From CAYJPA01 sp964371945 (lineage in GTDB: Bacteria; Chloroflexota; Chloroflexia; Thermomicrobiales; UBA6265): 48,889 bases of DNA. Below the pieces are notes generated by a model. It was not told the origin of the DNA, made no database searches, and saw nothing but the letters and a program-made list of their open reading frames with translations. Below are positions 23,693-33,600 of this stretch, in pieces. The stretch's first letter is position 1, and the number at the start of each line of letters is the position of its first letter. Position numbers and translations under genes: made by a program. The stretch spans positions 1 to 48,889 of the forward strand of contig CAYJPA010000043.1 of the NCBI GenBank assembly GCA_964371945.1, given 5' to 3'.

Positions 23693-24908
23693 TATCGGTT
23701 GGTCCGATCTGCTCTTCGCGCTGCGGCACCACGCGGACGGTGCATCTGAGCAGATCGAGCAGCGGATCGAGCGTTTCTGGTCTCCCGGACAGACGCTCGT
23801 CTCCCTTTCGGTGCGCACTGGATTTGACGCTTTATTGCAGGCGCTCGCGATGCCGCCAGGGTCGGAAATGCTCGTCTCCGCGATCACGATTCGTGACATG
23901 ACTCGCATTATCGAAGCTCACGGGCTGGTTCCGGTGCCCGTCGACCTCGACATGAATAGTCTGTGCATCGACGCATCCTCGATGCGAAACGCGATCACGC
24001 CGCGGACAAGGGGGATTCTGGTTGCGCACATTTTCGGAAGCCGGATGCCGCTCGATCAGGTCATCGCCGTTGCGCGCGACCATAACTTGATCGTGTTCGA
24101 GGATTTTGCTCAAGCCTATGCCCGTTCCGAGGACCGCGGAGACCCCCACGCCGACATTTCAATGTTCAGTTTCGGTCCGATCAAGACCAACACCGCGCTT
24201 GCAGGCGCCATTCTCACGGTCCGCGATTCAGACCTGCTTGCGAGAACAAAGGCGATCGTCGCGGACTATCCGCGCCAGAGCGCACGGTCGTTTCGCGGCC
24301 GGATCCGCAAATACATGGGGATCAAGCTTATTTCTCACCCGATACCATTCGGCATGCTCGCGGTGGGCTGCCGGCTCACCCGCAGAACCCACGACCCGGG
24401 AATAAGCCACACATTACGGGGGTTTACAGGTCCGGATCTGCTCCGGCGAATACCTATGTTGGCATCAGCTCCGCTCTTGGCTCTTCTCGAGCGACGGATC
24501 ACGACTTTTGAAGTCCGCCGAATCGAGCGGCGAGAGAAGATCGCGCGATTGGCGCTTTCCCTTATCCCCGCCATCGAGCACCCGGGCAATGCCGCCTGCT
24601 TTCACACACATTGGGTTGTTCCGATTTGCGTCGACGAGCCCGACGAACTTATGCGCAAGCTGTGGAGAGCCGGTTTCGATGCGACTCGTGGCGCATCGAG
24701 TCTAGCGGTCGTCGATCCGCCATCGAATCGTCCCGAGACCGAGCCGGTCGAAGCACGAAGGGCGATGAGCCGTCTGCTCTATCTGCCGATCTCCCCAGGG
24801 ATGCGACGACGCGACATGGAGCGGTTGACGGCGATCGTCAACGCCTGGCGATCAACGCTTCAAGGACCGGCCCCGGCCGCGAATTCGCCCCGGCCGGCTG
24901 ACACGTGA
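23670..24908 (+). CDS. DegT/DnrJ/EryC1-type PLP aminotransferase
   Basis: Fold-type I PLP enzyme of 412 residues from ATG 23670, chosen because AGGAAGGGG lies 6 nt upstream; an open frame extends further but runs through plsC. Residues 143-150 (FEDFAQAY) hold the Asp that binds the PLP nitrogen, and K172 in FSFGPIKTNTALAGA is the likely Schiff-base Lys. The pattern differs from most sugar aminotransferases, whose motif reads SFHxxKxxxxGEGG. It may therefore act on an unusual keto substrate. The plsC overlap and the following GlpD-type gene suggest a lipid-linked or glycerol-derived substrate; this is inference. Confidence 0.85.
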   Translation: MQPRGRLDIGWSDLLFALRHHADGASEQIEQRIERFWSPGQTLVSLSVRTGFDALLQALAMPPGSEMLVSAITIRDMTRIIEAHGLVPVPVDLDMNSLCIDASSMRNAITPRTRGILVAHIFGSRMPLDQVIAVARDHNLIVFEDFAQAYARSEDRGDPHADISMFSFGPIKTNTALAGAILTVRDSDLLARTKAIVADYPRQSARSFRGRIRKYMGIKLISHPIPFGMLAVGCRLTRRTHDPGISHTLRGFTGPDLLRRIPMLASAPLLALLERRITTFEVRRIERREKIARLALSLIPAIEHPGNAACFHTHWVVPICVDEPDELMRKLWRAGFDATRGASSLAVVDPPSNRPETEPVEARRAMSRLLYLPISPGMRRRDMERLTAIVNAWRSTLQGPAPAANSPRPADT

Positions 24909-24930
24909 TGGCACTCGACTGGAGGATTCG

Positions 24931-26595
24931 ATGGAGATCGCGCGCGAACGATTGCCGCTATCTGAACTCGCCCGCCATGACTGGGACATGCTTGTCATAG
25001 GTGGAGGAATCACAGGAGCGGGCGTCTTCCACGAGGCAGCCCGGCTGGGGCTGAGGGTTCTTCTCGTTGAGCGCGGCGATTTTGCATCAGGTACGTCCAG
25101 CAACTCAGCCAAGCTAATTCACGGTGGATTGCATTACCTCGCGCGCCTTCATCTTGGATTGGCTCGCGAGTCGATTAGGGAACGGGATCAACTCCTTGTC
25201 GATCGCGCGGGGTTGATCGAGCCACTGGACTTCGTTCTTCCGCTGCCTGCGGGAGAGCGCCTTCAGACCTGCGTCAGCACGGTTGGACTCGGTGTGTACC
25301 AAGCGATTGGCGGCAAGCGTCACCGGCCCAGGCATGTGCGGGAAGGTGAGCTCGCCAGCATCGCGCCTGGGATCAGCAACCGGTATCAGGATGCACTCCG
25401 GTATACGGAGGGCACAACTGACGATGCGAGGCTGACATTGCGCGTCATTGCCGAAGGCCGACGAGAGGGGGGCATCGCCCGAAACTACACGTCCGCCAGA
25501 TCCCTAACACGCGACCGGCATGGCGACGTGATCGGGGGCCTGCTGCTCGATGAGGTCAGTGGAGCAACTGTTGCGGTTCGCGCGCAATGTGTCGTCAATG
25601 CGGCGGGTCCATGGACAGACGACGTACGCGCATGGATCGGTCAACCGGCAGGCCAGCGGCTTGTCAAGGGAAGCCATCTGGTCTTCGCGCACGATCGATT
25701 CCCAATCGCGACCGCGATGGCGTTCTATCACCCGGAATCGGGCCGTCCGCTTTACATTGTGCCGTGGAACGGGGTCACGATCGTCGGCACAACGCACATC
25801 GATTCAGGATCATCAGTTGAATCCCCCGCCCGTGCGACCTGGGCGGAAACATGTCACCTACTGGAAGGCGCGCAATCGATGTTTCCGGGGCTTCGATTGA
25901 CCTTCGACGATCTCCAGGCGACCTACTCCGGTTACCGGCCGATCGTGGACACGCGTACGAGTGATCCCTCGCGAGCCTCGCGCGACCGCGGGATTTGGGT
26001 CGAGAACGGGCTGATCACTGTCACAGGCGGTAAGTTGACCACATACCGGGCGATGGCGAAACAGGTCATGCGTAAAGTGACGCCCCGGATCGGCAAATGG
26101 GTGCTTTATCGTGCGCAAGAACAGAAATTTGGTCGCCTGGGCACGGATTTGGCGGAGGTGATGCGCAAACGGCCGGAATTGCATCGATTTGCCGTGACCC
26201 GCGGAACGGCGGCCGCGATCGCGATGATCGGGACTGAGCCGGAGGAGTGGCTGCCACTCCCGGGCAGTTGCGGGGTAACGATCACCGAGATTCGCTGGGC
26301 TGCCCGAGCAGAGGACGTGGTGCGTCTGGACGATCTCTTGTTCCGGCGCGTCAGGATGGGGCTCCTTTCGGCGAACGGCGGCGGCGCCCTGTTCGATCGA
26401 ATCGAGCCGGTTGTCCGTGATGAACTGGGATGGGATCGCCCCCGCTGGCTAGACGAGTTGGGACGATACCGTGAGCTCTGGAACGAGCTCTACGCCGTTC
26501 CTGGCCGGTCCGCGTTGACTGATCCAATCTCAATTGAAAGCGAGGATTCTTTCGAGATGGAATCGCGATTGGCCGGCGCCGGATCCCCCACCTAG
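24931..26595 (+). CDS. glpD: FAD-dependent glycerol-3-phosphate dehydrogenase
   Basis: GlpD-type enzyme of 554 residues oxidising glycerol-3-phosphate to dihydroxyacetone phosphate with electrons passed to the quinone pool. The FAD dinucleotide motif is VIGGGITGAGVFHEAA (about 22-37), and the family signature GTSSNSAKLIHGGLHYL follows at about 54-70. Later segments YIVPWNGVTIVGTTH and VTGGKLTTYR are also family hallmarks, and a C-terminal helical domain is present. GGAGG lies 6 nt before the ATG. It sits 22 nt after the DegT-type gene and is probably part of the same operon. Confidence 0.93.
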   Translation: MEIARERLPLSELARHDWDMLVIGGGITGAGVFHEAARLGLRVLLVERGDFASGTSSNSAKLIHGGLHYLARLHLGLARESIRERDQLLVDRAGLIEPLDFVLPLPAGERLQTCVSTVGLGVYQAIGGKRHRPRHVREGELASIAPGISNRYQDALRYTEGTTDDARLTLRVIAEGRREGGIARNYTSARSLTRDRHGDVIGGLLLDEVSGATVAVRAQCVVNAAGPWTDDVRAWIGQPAGQRLVKGSHLVFAHDRFPIATAMAFYHPESGRPLYIVPWNGVTIVGTTHIDSGSSVESPARATWAETCHLLEGAQSMFPGLRLTFDDLQATYSGYRPIVDTRTSDPSRASRDRGIWVENGLITVTGGKLTTYRAMAKQVMRKVTPRIGKWVLYRAQEQKFGRLGTDLAEVMRKRPELHRFAVTRGTAAAIAMIGTEPEEWLPLPGSCGVTITEIRWAARAEDVVRLDDLLFRRVRMGLLSANGGGALFDRIEPVVRDELGWDRPRWLDELGRYRELWNELYAVPGRSALTDPISIESEDSFEMESRLAGAGSPT

Positions 26596-26752
26596 GCAGC
26601 GGTGAACTTCGCCGATCTTTCCAGAGAGACTTTGAGTGGCCGGTCCAGGAGTGGAACCGCCGCGCGATATGATCAGAGCGTGCCCATTCAACAGTTCGGC
26701 TTGGCGCCAGTTCCGGGTCCTCGCATCTTCGGCGGCGTTGCACGCGATTCGC

Positions 26753-27763
26753 CTAAAACGGGCGGACAACTAGGGACAGGAAGTGGTTGATCGTCCAGCC
26801 GAGGCTGACACAGACCGGAATGGTAACGACCCATGCGGTGATGATCCGGCCGGCGACGCCCCAACGCACGGCAGATGCGCGGCGAGTGGCGCCGACGCCC
26901 ATGATCGCGGATGAGATCACGTGCGTGGTGGAAACAGGGATGCCGAGGCGGCTCGCGACCTCGATCACCGTGGCCGCGGCAGTTTCGGCGGCGAACCCGT
27001 CGATTGGACGAAGCGCAACCACTTTCAGGCCCATGGTGCGGACGATTCTCCATCCACCAATCGCGGTGCCAAGACCCATTGCGACCGCGGCCGCCAGAAT
27101 GACCCACAGCGGCACATCCCACTCGTCACCGCTCCACCCGTGGTAACTTGCCAGGGCAAGCGTGATCACGCCCATTGTCTTTTGCGCGTCATTGCTCCCG
27201 TGGCTGTATGCCATGAAGGCTGCAGAACCGATCTGAAGCTTTCCGAAAACGCGATTAACAAGGTGGGGACGGGATCTGGCGAAGAGCCAAAGCAATCCAA
27301 AAAGAATCGAAAAAGCACCCAGAAAGCCCAGGAGCGGCGAATAGACCATCCCGTTCAAAACCTTGGTCACGCCGTCGACACTGATCGCGCCGGTGCCCGA
27401 GGTGGCGACGCCGGCTCCGACAATCGAGAAGACCAGCGCATGGCTCGAGCTCGAGGGAATCCCGAACCACCAGGTGATGAGATTCCAGACGATCGCGGAA
27501 AGGAGCGCGGCGACCACGAGTTGTTGCGTCGCGTCTTCTGGGTTGATGATGCCTTTGCCGACCGTGCTCGCGACCGCCGTGCCGGTGAGCGCTCCCGCCA
27601 CGTTGAGGACCGCGGCCATTGAGACTGCCTGACCCGGGCTGAGCACTCTCGTTGCGACCGATGTTGCGATCGCATTGGCCGTGTCGTGGAAACCGTTGAT
27701 GAAGTCGAAACCCAGTCCCAGCACCACGATCAGAATCAAAACGAGCAGTTCTGGACTAGGCAT
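26753..27763 (-). CDS. pit: PiT-family inorganic phosphate transporter
   Basis: Low-affinity phosphate permease of 336 residues. Both PiT signature repeats are visible: GFDFINGFHDTANAIATSV near the N-terminus and AYSHGSNDAQKTMGV near the middle. About ten membrane segments are apparent. Its start overlaps the end of the DUF47 gene by 8 nt (shared ATGCCTAG), the classical arrangement in which the DUF47 protein modulates the transporter. Confidence 0.95.
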   Translation of the reverse strand: MPSPELLVLILIVVLGLGFDFINGFHDTANAIATSVATRVLSPGQAVSMAAVLNVAGALTGTAVASTVGKGIINPEDATQQLVVAALLSAIVWNLITWWFGIPSSSSHALVFSIVGAGVATSGTGAISVDGVTKVLNGMVYSPLLGFLGAFSILFGLLWLFARSRPHLVNRVFGKLQIGSAAFMAYSHGSNDAQKTMGVITLALASYHGWSGDEWDVPLWVILAAAVAMGLGTAIGGWRIVRTMGLKVVALRPIDGFAAETAAATVIEVASRLGIPVSTTHVISSAIMGVGATRRASAVRWGVAGRIITAWVVTIPVCVSLGWTINHFLSLVVRPF

Positions 27764-28397
27764 ATTTCAACAAGATGCCTTCAAGCGTGTTTGCGATGCC
27801 TTCGCCCCGGTCAGTGGCAAGTTCCAACAACGTGTAGATTTCGCCCCAGCGAAGCGCCTTGATGAGTGATGGGATATCCGCGGCCCCGTCATAGAGGTTG
27901 GTCAGGACGACATTGAGCTCATCATCGGCCTCGTTCTCGAGCTGGTGGAGGTGCAGCACGCCTGTGCGCAAATCCGTTGCCCCTTTCCCAAGGTTCTCTA
28001 GTTTCGGCATGCACTTCACGACCACTTCCGCCTGTTCAACCAGTATCTTGGCGAAAAGACGAGCTGACTCAGTCGGAGCGCCGATCCGGTAGAGCCACAT
28101 CCGCTTGCCGGCTTCTTCCAGGTCATCGACGAAACTGTCGATTTCGCTTGCCAGTCCCTGGATATCGTCTCGATCGAGTGGCGTGACAAAGGTGCTGTTC
28201 AGCGCCTGAAAGATGCGATGAGTAATCTCATCACCTTGATGCTCGAGATCACGCAGGTGGCGGACATCGCGTTCAATCGTCGATCCGCACTCAATAACCT
28301 GCGCCAGGAGCTTGGCCGTTTCCACCGCATTCGCGGCTGCTTCCGCGAACTGCGCGAAGAACTGTTGATCCCTTGGAAGGAAGCGAGCGAGCACCAT
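27756..28397 (-). CDS. DUF47/PhoU-like phosphate transport accessory protein
   Basis: Cytoplasmic helical protein of 213 residues. DUF47 proteins have a PhoU-like fold and regulate or gate PiT transporters. Seen: QFFAQFAEAAANAVETAKLL, then a HLRDLEHQGDEITHRIFQAL helix and TPLDRDDIQGLASEIDSFVD, which are the conserved PhoU-like metal-binding stretches. It is the first gene of the two-gene phosphate operon. The 203-nt divergent gap to 28600 should hold its promoter; an ATGATA (28419-28424) would be a TATCAT -10 on this strand, but no confident -35 or Pho box was found. Confidence 0.92.
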   Translation of the reverse strand: MVLARFLPRDQQFFAQFAEAAANAVETAKLLAQVIECGSTIERDVRHLRDLEHQGDEITHRIFQALNSTFVTPLDRDDIQGLASEIDSFVDDLEEAGKRMWLYRIGAPTESARLFAKILVEQAEVVVKCMPKLENLGKGATDLRTGVLHLHQLENEADDELNVVLTNLYDGAADIPSLIKALRWGEIYTLLELATDRGEGIANTLEGILLKYA

Positions 28398-28600
28398 GTA
28401 TGCGTTCCCCGGTCAAAATGATAACGAAGTTTTAACCGCGCGCAGTTTACTGCACGGCCGCTTGGCGAGAAAAATCGGGTAAGACTTCAGAAGCCAGCTC
28501 GCCTTACGGCTAGACCAAGCACGATAATCGCCAGGTTCGAGCACAAATGCTCTGCTGGTACTCTGAGGCAGTGAGTTGATGCACTGAGGAACCGCCACCA

Positions 28601-29749
28601 ATGAAATCGTCAGCGGAAATTGTGATCATCGGCGCGGGAATCATGGGCTGCGCAATCGCACATGCGCTCGCGGAGCGGGGAACGACCGATATCGTCGTGC
28701 TCGAGCGCGACGCGATCGGACGAGGCGCGACCGCGGACGCCGCGGGCGGCATTCGCCAACAATTCTCGACTGGGACGAACGTGAGGCTAGCTACGTACAG
28801 TGTTCGTGTCTGGGAGCGATTCAAGGAACGTTTCGACCAGGAGATCAATCTTCACCAGCAGGGATATCTGTTCTTGTTGAGCAACCCGGCCGAGGAGCCG
28901 GTCTTCCGGGCAAACCTGGCGTTGCAGCAGGGACTTGGCGTTCCGTCTCGGTGGGTCACCCCGGCCGAGATTGCCGCGCTAAACCCCCACGTGCTGCTGG
29001 ACGACATCTATGGCGGTACGTTTTGTCCCGAAGACGGATGGGTCGATACGTATTCCGCGACCGCCGGATATGCAAGAGCCGCTCGACGGCTCGGCGTGCA
29101 GATCGAGGAAGAGACGCTGGTGACCGGAATCGTCGTAAGCGATGGACGGGTGACCGCCGTGGAGACCGCCGGAGGACTGATTTCATCGGGGCTGGTGATC
29201 ATCTGCGCCGGTCCTCAAACGAGAGCGGTCGGCAAGTTCGCGGGAGTCGACATCCCCGTGGATCCGATCCGCCGCATGAGCTTCATCACCGACCCGTTTC
29301 CAGCGCTTCCGAAAACGCTCCCGATGACCATCGACTTCGCGACCGGCCTCTACTTCCACCCCGAAAGCGCGGGGTTTCTGTTCGGCATGGCGGATCGGAA
29401 CGAACCGACCAGCCTCAACAAGACGGTCGACGATGACTGGATGATGCGTACGGTGGAAGCGCTAATCGAGCGGGCGCCAGCGTTCGAAAACGCCAATGTG
29501 ATGCGCGGTTGGGCCGGCTTCTACGAGGTCACGCCGGATGACAACCCGGTGGTGGGATTCGTGAGTGAGCGAGAAGGGCTCGCGGTCGCGGCCGGCTTCA
29601 GCGGCCACGGATTCATGCAGGGGCCGGCGATCGGGGTTTGCATGGCGGAGTTAATCCTGGACGGAAAAGCGGCCTCGATCGACATCAGTGAATTTCGACC
29701 CTCTCGGTTTGCCGAAGGTCAGTTCGCTCAAGAGCACAATGTGATCTGA
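28601..29749 (+). CDS. DAO-family FAD-dependent amine/amino acid oxidase
   Basis: Soluble flavoprotein of 382 residues in the glycine/sarcosine oxidase and proline/sarcosine dehydrogenase beta-subunit group. The dinucleotide motif is IIGAGIMGCAIAHALAERG (about 9-27), followed by ERDAIGRGATADAAGGIRQQ, the expected FAD-contact loop. The C-terminal region holds VVGFVSEREGLAVAAGFSGHG, where the flavin-contacting Gly-His is typical. GAGGAA precedes the ATG. The substrate is not clear from the sequence. It is monocistronic or grouped with the following unknown gene 47 nt downstream. Confidence 0.9.
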   Translation: MKSSAEIVIIGAGIMGCAIAHALAERGTTDIVVLERDAIGRGATADAAGGIRQQFSTGTNVRLATYSVRVWERFKERFDQEINLHQQGYLFLLSNPAEEPVFRANLALQQGLGVPSRWVTPAEIAALNPHVLLDDIYGGTFCPEDGWVDTYSATAGYARAARRLGVQIEEETLVTGIVVSDGRVTAVETAGGLISSGLVIICAGPQTRAVGKFAGVDIPVDPIRRMSFITDPFPALPKTLPMTIDFATGLYFHPESAGFLFGMADRNEPTSLNKTVDDDWMMRTVEALIERAPAFENANVMRGWAGFYEVTPDDNPVVGFVSEREGLAVAAGFSGHGFMQGPAIGVCMAELILDGKAASIDISEFRPSRFAEGQFAQEHNVI

Positions 29750-29796
29750 ATCGACGATGAGTCATGCCAATGGCATCGGGGTAGGAACGGTTGATC

Positions 29797-30303
29797 ATGG
29801 ACAACATCAAAGACGAGGTCGCGGCCAACCAAGAGGTCGAAGAATCAGATGGCGAGCCACATGGTTATGCCGACTATACGGCTGAAGAATTGCTGGAACA
29901 GGCGCAATCCAACTTTCAAGCAACAATCATGGCGACCGCGCTCTTTCTTCATCAAAAGCACATTTCGCTCGACGAGTGGGGCGCGTTTCTTGGGAAAACG
30001 TTCGCGTTGGCCTGGGACGATGGGCGTCCGTGGGAAGCCGGCGAATTCATGGATTCCGTTTTGACCAACTTCCGCGCGCTTGGAGCCGAGGTTGTCAAAG
30101 CGGATCTGGGTATCGATCGAGCGGAAGCGACGACGATTGGTTTTCCCGACACGCGGCTCAGCGAATTCTTCTGCATTGATCCCGCGTTGTCCGTGCGCTA
30201 CGTCGAGGCAATCAAGGCCATTGGCGCCAAAGTCGGGTTCAGCCTGGAATGGATGCGAATGCGGGATCGGGTGCAGTTTACCGTGACGCAAATCGCGGAG
30301 TGA
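29797..30303 (+). CDS. 168-residue protein of unknown function
   Basis: I do not recognise this protein. It has an acidic N-terminus (residues 1-35), then an amphipathic region starting EELLEQAQSNFQATIMATALFL, and a C-terminal alternating pattern ending MRDRVQFTVTQIAE. No signal peptide or Cys cluster is present. ATG 29797 is preferred because AGGAA lies 9 nt upstream; TTG 29791 is too close to it. It ends 7 nt before the DUF503 gene, so the two are probably co-transcribed. It could be a ligand-binding or effector domain without DNA-binding parts. Confidence 0.7.
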   Translation: MDNIKDEVAANQEVEESDGEPHGYADYTAEELLEQAQSNFQATIMATALFLHQKHISLDEWGAFLGKTFALAWDDGRPWEAGEFMDSVLTNFRALGAEVVKADLGIDRAEATTIGFPDTRLSEFFCIDPALSVRYVEAIKAIGAKVGFSLEWMRMRDRVQFTVTQIAE

Positions 30304-30310
30304 GCCCGCC

Positions 30311-30610
30311 ATGACGATGACAATCGGCGTCGCCCGGGTGACATTGCTGTTTGAATCGACAGGCTCACTAAAAGACAAACGGCAGGTTGTGCGGTCGATC
30401 ACCAAACGTGTGCGGAACCAGTTCAATGTCGCGATCGCGGAGGTCGAGGATCTCAACGACATGCGGATGGCGACACTTGGCTTAACCTGCATCAGCAACA
30501 GCGCGCCTCATGCCGATGAGATGCTGGCAAAGGCGATCTTGTTCATCGAACGGAATGTTGAGTTTGGCGTGCTCGGCGATATCGAAACCGAGCTTATCCC
30601 GTACAGCTGA
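30311..30610 (+). CDS. DUF503 family protein (YlxP-like)
   Basis: Protein of 99 residues, full length for DUF503, a small domain related to YlxP/RbfA-type proteins often found near translation genes. Seen: RVTLLFESTGSLKDKRQVVR near residues 9-28, with the conserved SLKxKR motif, and FNVAIAEVEDLND, then LGLTCISNS. A GGAG lies about 11 nt before the ATG. It follows the unknown 168-residue protein and converges with a LuxR regulator 6 nt away. Its molecular role is not established, and the expected nusA/infB/rbfA neighbours are absent here. Confidence 0.88.
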   Translation: MTMTIGVARVTLLFESTGSLKDKRQVVRSITKRVRNQFNVAIAEVEDLNDMRMATLGLTCISNSAPHADEMLAKAILFIERNVEFGVLGDIETELIPYS

Positions 30611-30616
30611 ACAGGG

Positions 30617-33600
30617 TTAGTTGATCGAGGCCGTGGACGAAATCGACGTCACGTTTCGCATGGCCCAAACGGAAAGCTCAGTTCGATTGCTGTTCTGAGT
30701 CTTGGAGAGCATATTCCGGATGTGAGCGTTCACCGTTCGCGGACTCAAGTAAAGCTCTTCGCTGATCTGACGATCAGAATAGCCCCGGCTGACGAGATGC
30801 AGCACTTCGAGCTCGCGAATGGTAAGGCCGGCCGGTCGTGCCGGACCACGCGCCATCCCATCGCGGAGCGTTTTCGGCACGGACACATCGCAAAAGACTG
30901 CCCAGTCGTGCATCTCCAATCGCTTGAACGACGCCCTGGCGGAATCTAGCAGCGACTCGATGCGTTTGGTGTCGACGCTGGATGTTTTGACCAGGGTGCG
31001 GGCTTCATCGAGATCGACAATCGCGCGCAGCGGAAGCTGCCCCTCCCGGTCGAGAGCCACCCTGGCTTCCTGGAACCAGTGCTCCGCGGCCGCGCGGTCA
31101 CGATTTAGCGTGGCCATCCGCGCAACGGTGAGCTCAAGCGATGTGCAGGGAAATCCCCGGAAGCCGGCCGCGAGCAGGCTTTCCGCCGCGCTCTGAAAGA
31201 CTTGTGCAGATGATGATCGTTCCAGTGCCCAGACCGCCGCGGCGCCTAGCGCGACGGCGCCGTTCGCAAGCGCCGTCAGCGAATCGACTTGCTCGATCAG
31301 CGGAGTTAGCGTGTCAATCATTCGCTGTGCGGCGGCCGACTGCCCTGAACGGACGAGCGCGAGCGCCGCGAACGCGGCATCGTCGAGTCCAATTGTCCGC
31401 TTGACCGTGCGCGGATCCTCGGCCACGTCAGTCAAGGCGGTGGCGACGATTCGCCAGTCTCCGCCGAGGTACTCGGCAAGATAGGCATCGACCCACACCA
31501 GACTGATATTCAGGCGATGCTCCGGGAGCAGTCTGGTGACCAGTTCCCTGGCCCGGCCGGCGGCGTCTTGTGCGGCCGTAAACTCGCCAAGCGCACAATG
31601 AACTTTCGCAAGACGAACTAGCGCTTCGGCCTGTCCCGGTACGGAACCAACGTGCTCGGATACCTCCAATAATCGCTCGAAGTGGCGGCGCGCTCGCCGG
31701 AAATCGGCATAGTGATAGAGCAATCCAGCACCCGTGATTGTCAGACCGCGGATGATGGCGGTCGGGCGCTCCCACGTTTCGATCCGGTCGATCATCGCGG
31801 CGGTTTCTCGCGGATCGAACTGATCGAACGGCTGCAGGGTACGTGCGTAATCGTCTTCATTTCCCTCGCCGCGAGCGATCTCCACGGCCTCCAGATCGTT
31901 CCCAAGCCATCGGGCGGCATTGATGAGCCCGGAGGAAGACGGCTCGAATCGCTCTTTGAGCAGTGTCAAGCGTGCCCATGTAAGTCGATCCGCGTCCGTC
32001 ACTCTTTTCAAGCCGAGATTGACCAGGGCGGTCCATTCCGCCGAATCCGCCCCGCCGTCTTTCAGCAAACTCGCGGCCTGTGCAACAAATGCCGCAACCT
32101 CGTCGCTCGGGGTTTTCAGTTCATCCATGATTGCAATCGCGGAGTCGATCGTTCGGCGGCCATCGGTCGCCAACAGCGCGTCGACCTCAGCCAGCGCCAG
32201 TGATTTGAGCACCTCGAGGCGACGTTCTGGCGGTTCAGAGACGGACAGGTCGCTGGCGATACGCAAGTACATGACTGCTTGCTCGCGGGCGAACGACTCG
32301 GTCGCTTGTTTCGCCGCGGTCAGCGCGACCCTGATACCCGCGGCAGCGCCCGGAAGCGTCGCCGATTCATGGAACTGAAACGCCAGCTCGGCGGCCATAT
32401 CGGCCTCGCGTCCGGCATAAACCTCCGAAATGGCGACAGCCATCCGCCGGTGCCCGCGGACCCTGCGCGACGGGCTTTGACCGATGTAGATCGCTTCTCG
32501 AGCGATTTCGTGGACGAAGACATAGGTTTCCTGCTTGCCAGCCTGAAGGACGAGGAAATGAGCGTCCAGCGCCTCGTCCAGCGCGGAAAGCAACGACTCA
32601 TCATTCAAACCGGTCAATGCCTGCAGCACATTGAAGTCGACGCCGCCTGAGCTCACGCTCGCGGAGGTCAGAAGAGCGACGGCGTTCTCGGAAAGGCGCG
32701 ACAGGCGGACGGCGACGATCTGCCTGATGCCTTCCGGCACGCCGAGCCCTCGGAGATCGATACCGGTCATGCCGGCCGGTACTGGAGACGAAAAGGCTTC
32801 GACTTCGACCAGGTGCCGGATCAACTCCTCGGCAAGGTATGGATTGCCCGCGGTTTCCTGCCAAATGGATTGCGCCCAGCCACGCGGATCCGCGGCGGGC
32901 GCGAGCGCTTGAAGGAGCTTGCTCATTTCCCCGAGATTAAGTGCCCTGATCGGAACGTGATGCACATGGCGCTCGCGCCTGATATTGCCCAAGAGGCGAG
33001 TCAATGGATGGGCTGTCCCAACTTCAACATCGCGATACGTACCCGCGACAAGAAGGTGACTGTCTCCTGCTAAGCGGGCAACCTGGCCAAAGAGCTCAAT
33101 CGACACCGCGTCCGCCCAATGGAGGTCATCGAGAATCAAAACCAACGGAACGGAGCGAGAGAGCATCGAGAGTGCCCGTGTGATCTCGTCAACGAGGCGT
33201 ATCTCTTCATCGCGAGGAGAGAGCCCCGGTGTGTCACTGAACACTGGGTCTTTCCCGAGCGACGGGGCGACCCGTCCAACGAATCCGGCAGCATCACCAA
33301 AGAGCGATCGGACATCCGCGCCCGGCGCCTGAGCGAAAATGCTTTCGAGCAATTCTGTCCACGCCGCCCCGATGTTGTTAAGATGTCCCTCGCGATTGTG
33401 ACCCCAGGCGACCGCGACTCCCCGGTCTCGCGCATAAGCGGTAAGTTCGAGACAGAGTCTGGTCTTGCCGACACCCGCCTCGCCACCGATGAGGGCCACG
33501 GCGCCGTTTCCGAGCATTGCGCCTTCTAGCAGGCTTGTGAGGCGAGCGAGCTCTCGCTCGCGCCCGATGAGCGGCCGGGCAGCAACTGAGCTTTTCTTGA

